A stretch of DNA of 64,000 nucleotides from Entomortierella parvispora (taxonomy: Eukaryota > Mortierellomycota > Mortierellomycetes > Mortierellales > Mortierellaceae). Under the pieces are notes generated by a model that was not told where the DNA came from, ran no database searches, and saw only the letters and a program-made list of their open reading frames with translations. The position numbers and the translations under genes are program-made. This document shows, in pieces, positions 60,786-64,000 of the stretch. The stretch lies in contig OY752146.1 in NCBI GenBank assembly GCA_963573315.1, forward strand, positions 124,001 to 188,000, given 5' to 3'. Positions within the stretch are counted from its first letter, which is position 1. Every line of letters begins with the position of its first letter.

Positions 60786-61275
60786 ATCCGCTCAGTAGCT
60801 CTTGGCTTCCAGTCGACAACATGCCAACGGAAGCGGCCACCATGAACTGGCCAAGAACCGATCTTCGACCTCGTCCATATTCAGGGCCCTTTGGGACGGC
60901 ATCAAACAGAACCTGGGCTACAGGCAGCAGCACCATACATCAAGCAGTAGCAAAGCGAACAAGGTGATCGTGATGACCTTGTTCCTGGTAGTCTTTGGAC
61001 GTACTTTGGCGCGGTACCGGAGGCGCCGTTAACAATCCAATGGAGACTTGACGACTTTTGATACAACGACACTCCATCTAAAACAACGGAATAAAGTCCT
61101 CATAGGACAGGCATTGGTAGATCTCCTGGCAAGCTCATGTTGCCCATCTCTCCATTCATACACGATTCTTTAATACGGCATGGCCCATCTCTTGTGGCCA
61201 CATTTGGAGGCTGCAAAGACCTTCACGGTCCGATATTGGCTAATGATGATGCTCATGGCGATCCATCTTCCGGCG
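60786..61275 (+). pseudogene. Duplicated fragment: START-protein 3' end joined to membrane paralogue 5' end
   Basis: 60786-61134 matches 54159-54512 (last 80 codons of the START gene with its stop and 3' flank, including HANGSGHHELAKNRSS and LARYRRRR). It then joins at about 61135 directly to a copy of 54834-54990 (MLPISPFIHDSLIR...), skipping about 320 bases. After about 61275 the similarity ends. The START part still has an open frame but lacks a promoter and domain. Non-functional. Confidence 0.85.
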
Positions 61276-62069
61276 ATGAGGATGGACCTGTGAGTGAGTG
61301 TCTGGATGGCGTCGCCGGTGGGCAGGGTGACAATGGACGTCGTGAGGGACCAGGAGCAGACCATAGATAGGTACACCCTCGTCAGGGATTGGTGCGGAGG
61401 GTGGCTGATCGGGACTAGAGGCGACGGCCCAATGAACACGAGTGCAGAACCTAGGGATACAGCCGGTCTGTTGATTATTGACAGTCTCCGCCAATGGCTG
61501 TTTGAACAAGGACAAGGACAAGGACAAAGCGCCGGTATTGCCAATCCCATCCGCTTCTCATCCTGGGCCATCTTCTCTATAAGTTTCGCTTCCGGTGTCT
61601 TCAAGACTGCGAACATGGGCAATGACAAGTGTCTGGCTATTAAGTCCTCGTCTCCTGTTGGCAGTCCAGCCTATTCCAGCGACATGCTACTGCTGCTCAT
61701 GCTGGTCCACCTGTAAGCGCGCTTCTAACCTTGGATCTGACCATTGTGCCTCTCCTACACAAATATAATATGTCCATTACCAACGACCCCTGACAGCAAG
61801 ACGCCTCGACGGTGGCAAAATTGCTCCATTTGGATGAACGGGTGACGAAAATCGTGGCACCCTGCCCTGACATCGACATCAAACAGCCACGCCAGATTTC
61901 GTCGACAGAATCATTTCATTTCTTCGTTCGCAATACTCAAGCTGAATGCCTCAGCAACTTTGCAACAGAAACGTTTTGTCCTGACCAAGAAGCGGCAGTT
62001 TTTGCAGCAATAGACAACGCTGCTAACGATGATGGAGAAGCCAGCCGCGCCATTAGCTGCACGATCTTG
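61276..62069. other. Unassigned region
   Basis: A + frame at 61294-61716 (ending LLLLMLVHL, with GQGQGQGQ) and another at 61812-62114 are open but have no recognisable domain; the second may be upstream sequence of the helicase remnant. Confidence 0.3.
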
Positions 62070-62515
62070 AAGATTTCGTTCCCCCCGGTTTCCCTCCATA
62101 TCAACTACGACTGAGGCCAGGCGTGCCAAATGTGCATCCGCAACATTGATACCATGAATGGCCTCTTGTAATGGATCGAGGCTAATTGTCAGCGAAACGC
62201 ACACTCATATCGTCGTCGCCACTTTCGCAACGGGGGAGAAAACTGGTCAGCAGGTCGCCCTCTGCCCAATATATCACACAACGTTCGAGGATGGCTCTAT
62301 ACCTGTTCCAATAAATACGATTGCAGCTTCCCGTTGACGGCGTTAAACCTGCTTTCACCATGACCGTCAACAAGAGTCAGGGTCAGACTCTCAACTATGT
62401 GGGTGTCTTCCTATTTCCGAGTGTTTTTTTTTTTTGGCACGGTCAGTTCTATGTCGCCGTTTTCGTTGCATCAATCAGCACATACACACGTAATGTAGTA
62501 TATCCTTAGGTTCTA
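62070..62515 (+). mobile_element. Helitron/PIF1-like helicase remnant (C-terminal end)
   Basis: Fragments in shifting frames: PPGFPPYQLRLRPGVP (about 62084), RNIDTMNG (about 62139), NGSRLIVSETHTHIVVATFA (about 62166), QLPVDGVKPAFTMTVNKSQGQTL (62321-62392, shown here in two parts as QLPVDGVKPAF and TMTVNKSQGQTL) and HGQFYVAV (about 62440). This is the order of the C-terminal helicase motifs of Helitron and PIF1 proteins (GLCNGTRL, KSQGQTL, HGQLYVALSR). The final SR is lost and a T tract (62426-62435) interrupts it. No Helitron 3' hairpin found. Confidence 0.75.
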
Positions 62516-62989
62516 GAATGGTCATCAGTTGATCGTCCCGAGCAAATCTGCTGCAGTGCACATCTCCTATATAGTCCCGACAATTTTTGGGGAGGGTTCA
62601 AATTTCAAAAAATAAGGTTACATGGGATCAGTACGGGATGCCTCTGATCCTGCACGGTCCTTCAAGGCCTGTTGCTCCGCCCTCAGATATTATCGCCGTC
62701 ACGACCAAGCCACCCCGCTTGGCGCGACCTTGCTCCAACACCCTCTCCCTCTTTGACCCTTCCATCTCTCTTATTCCTCCCCCTCCAAGGGACTCTATCT
62801 GTGTGTATCTTTCTTTAATGATCTCGCGTGACTCCAAAAAAAAGGACTATAAGGGACTCTAGGGCTGGTCTACTCAAACAGCAAAAGGGCGGGACGGGTG
62901 GGACATCTAGAGTCCCTTGTCGGTGTCGAATAAATGAGCTTCAGTCTTCATTGTATTCGACATCGCTAACCAAACTCCCCCATGCGTCA
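62516..62989. other. Intergenic region, no supported gene
   Basis: Nothing recognised apart from a short direct repeat of AGAGTCCCTT/ AGGGACTCTA near 62850 and 62910. Confidence 0.35.
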
Positions 62990-64000
62990 TGTTTCTCAGA
63001 TCTGCTTGATCCGCACACCTTTTGGTGTAAACCCCTCAGGACACAGCAAATGCGGATGACTTGACCTCATGGACATGCACGAGCACTCGCCTGAACCTGA
63101 AATGACTTGCATTTTCAGCCGCAGGAAACACTGGATCTGGATCTAGGGCATGAATTTCGGGACGACCAGGGCAGGATCCATGACATGGAAGCAGAGAACG
63201 CTTTGGATAACCCGTCGCCCTAGCAAGTCGCTGACGTCTTCGAAAACCTGTTTCAGGCACATTGGGCTGGCATGTCGACAGATGTCGGCTCTATGGCGCT
63301 CCAACATCGCCAACTTGTTACTCCTCTCAAAGCTATGGCATGTTGTGTACCAACCAAGAGATGGATCAAGAAGATACAAGGTGCTGTTCGGAAAATCGTA
63401 CTCCCATTCAGTCAAGCGCCGGCATAACCAGCCTTTTGCCGAGGCTGGGCTGTAGGGGGATTAGGGTTGGTCGAAGTTGGAGCTCAAGCCAACGCCCTTC
63501 AGCTGCGTACTGTCTAGCGCCTCGCCTCGTCATACAGCCTTATCCCAATTCTCTCGAACATTATCCGAGCATTCCAACAAGCACCTCTCGCGACCTTCAT
63601 ATCCTCAGTGAACTGTTAAGAGTCCTACGGGAGACATGGCCTCGAGTAATTGTTCATGGTTTTGACGGAGGGTACGACGTCCGCTCCCAGTAGTCCCTTG
63701 ACCATTGCTCTGGAAGAGACGCCCATTGGTATCACCATTGCCACGCCTATCAAGGAATGGCTCTTGACAAACCGGGGATCATTGCTCTTATTTTTCAAAG
63801 TGGACGGTAGGATGAGTGACGAGTGTTCAGGTTCAGGGATAGATGCCTTCAGTGCAATACCGTTCGAGAGCGGGCACAGGGATTCAGGAGCCATTCTTGT
63901 TTTAAAATCTTATCTCTTGAAAGCGATATCCGATTTCCCCCAGCTCTGAATCAAGACATCACCATCGAAGCTCCTTTCAGACAATAACTTCACAGACAAC
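62990..64000 (+). mobile_element. LINE-like (non-LTR) retroelement remnant, copy 2 (runs off window)
   Basis: Second copy of the repeat at 28190. Shows AVGGLGLVEVGAQANALQLR (about 63450-63510) and later KVDGRMSDECSGSGIDAF (about 63800), i.e. a post-reverse-transcriptase segment followed by an RNase-H-like start. Frames are broken. The match to copy 1 continues to the window edge. Confidence 0.55.

Noticed and set aside
61294-61716. 140-residue ORF with GQGQGQ
   Set aside because: Lies in transposon debris, frame not backed by any motif; probably chance.

Overview
The window is nuclear DNA of a filamentous fungus, most likely a mucoromycotan close to Mortierella (Mortierellaceae). The grounds are genes split by short GT-AG introns, conserved fungal genes (a DASH kinetochore subunit, NSF/Sec18), a large-protein family typical of Mucoromycota, decayed fungal transposons, and a bacterial-style multimodular peptide synthetase of the kind described from Mortierella alpina. 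Exons were spliced by eye from frame continuity and splice consensus; no similarity search was run.

Layout. 1-4.4 kb: 5' part of an ASK1-like DASH subunit (-), a disrupted Dabb-domain gene (-), and a thioredoxin fused to a BLH/DUF442 phosphatase-like domain (+). 5.1-5.7 kb: a 234-bp tandem repeat. 6.9-9.9 kb: an eight-exon gene of an uncharacterised Mucoromycota family (-), with a tandem exon-intron array beside it (10.1-10.7 kb). 11.6-19.4 kb: housekeeping block of SEC18/NSF (-), a PEX26-like tail-anchored protein (+) and an ACOT9-like acyl-CoA thioesterase (+). 20.1-27.8 kb: a complete hAT transposon with terminal repeats and target duplication, sitting in one half of a segmental duplication that carries two secreted aspartic proteases, one frameshifted and one intact. 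28-31 kb: LINE-like debris and gene-poor sequence.

31.0-47.9 kb is the centrepiece: a five-module nonribosomal peptide synthetase of about 5,400 residues. Order: truncated C-A-T / dual E/C-A-T / LCL-A-T / dual E/C-A-T / dual E/C-A-T-thioesterase. The dual E/C domains are a bacterial trait and predict D residues at positions 1, 3 and 4 of a released, probably cyclic, pentapeptide. Four of its introns sit at the same point between A-domain and A10 motif; two are identical, which shows that modules were copied within the gene after intron gain. A-domain 5 looks like a mosaic of A2-like flanks and an A3-like pocket.

47.9-64 kb: a small unknown ORF, two decayed P-loop GTPase copies (-), a START-domain membrane protein (+), a tandem pair of multi-pass membrane paralogues (the first with a 1-nt frameshift), a small secreted acidic protein with a clear TATA box, then a graveyard of Ty3/gypsy, a duplicated START fragment, a Helitron/PIF1 helicase and a LINE-like element. 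The synthetase has no obvious tailoring or transport genes beside it and lies between repeat-rich, gene-poor stretches.
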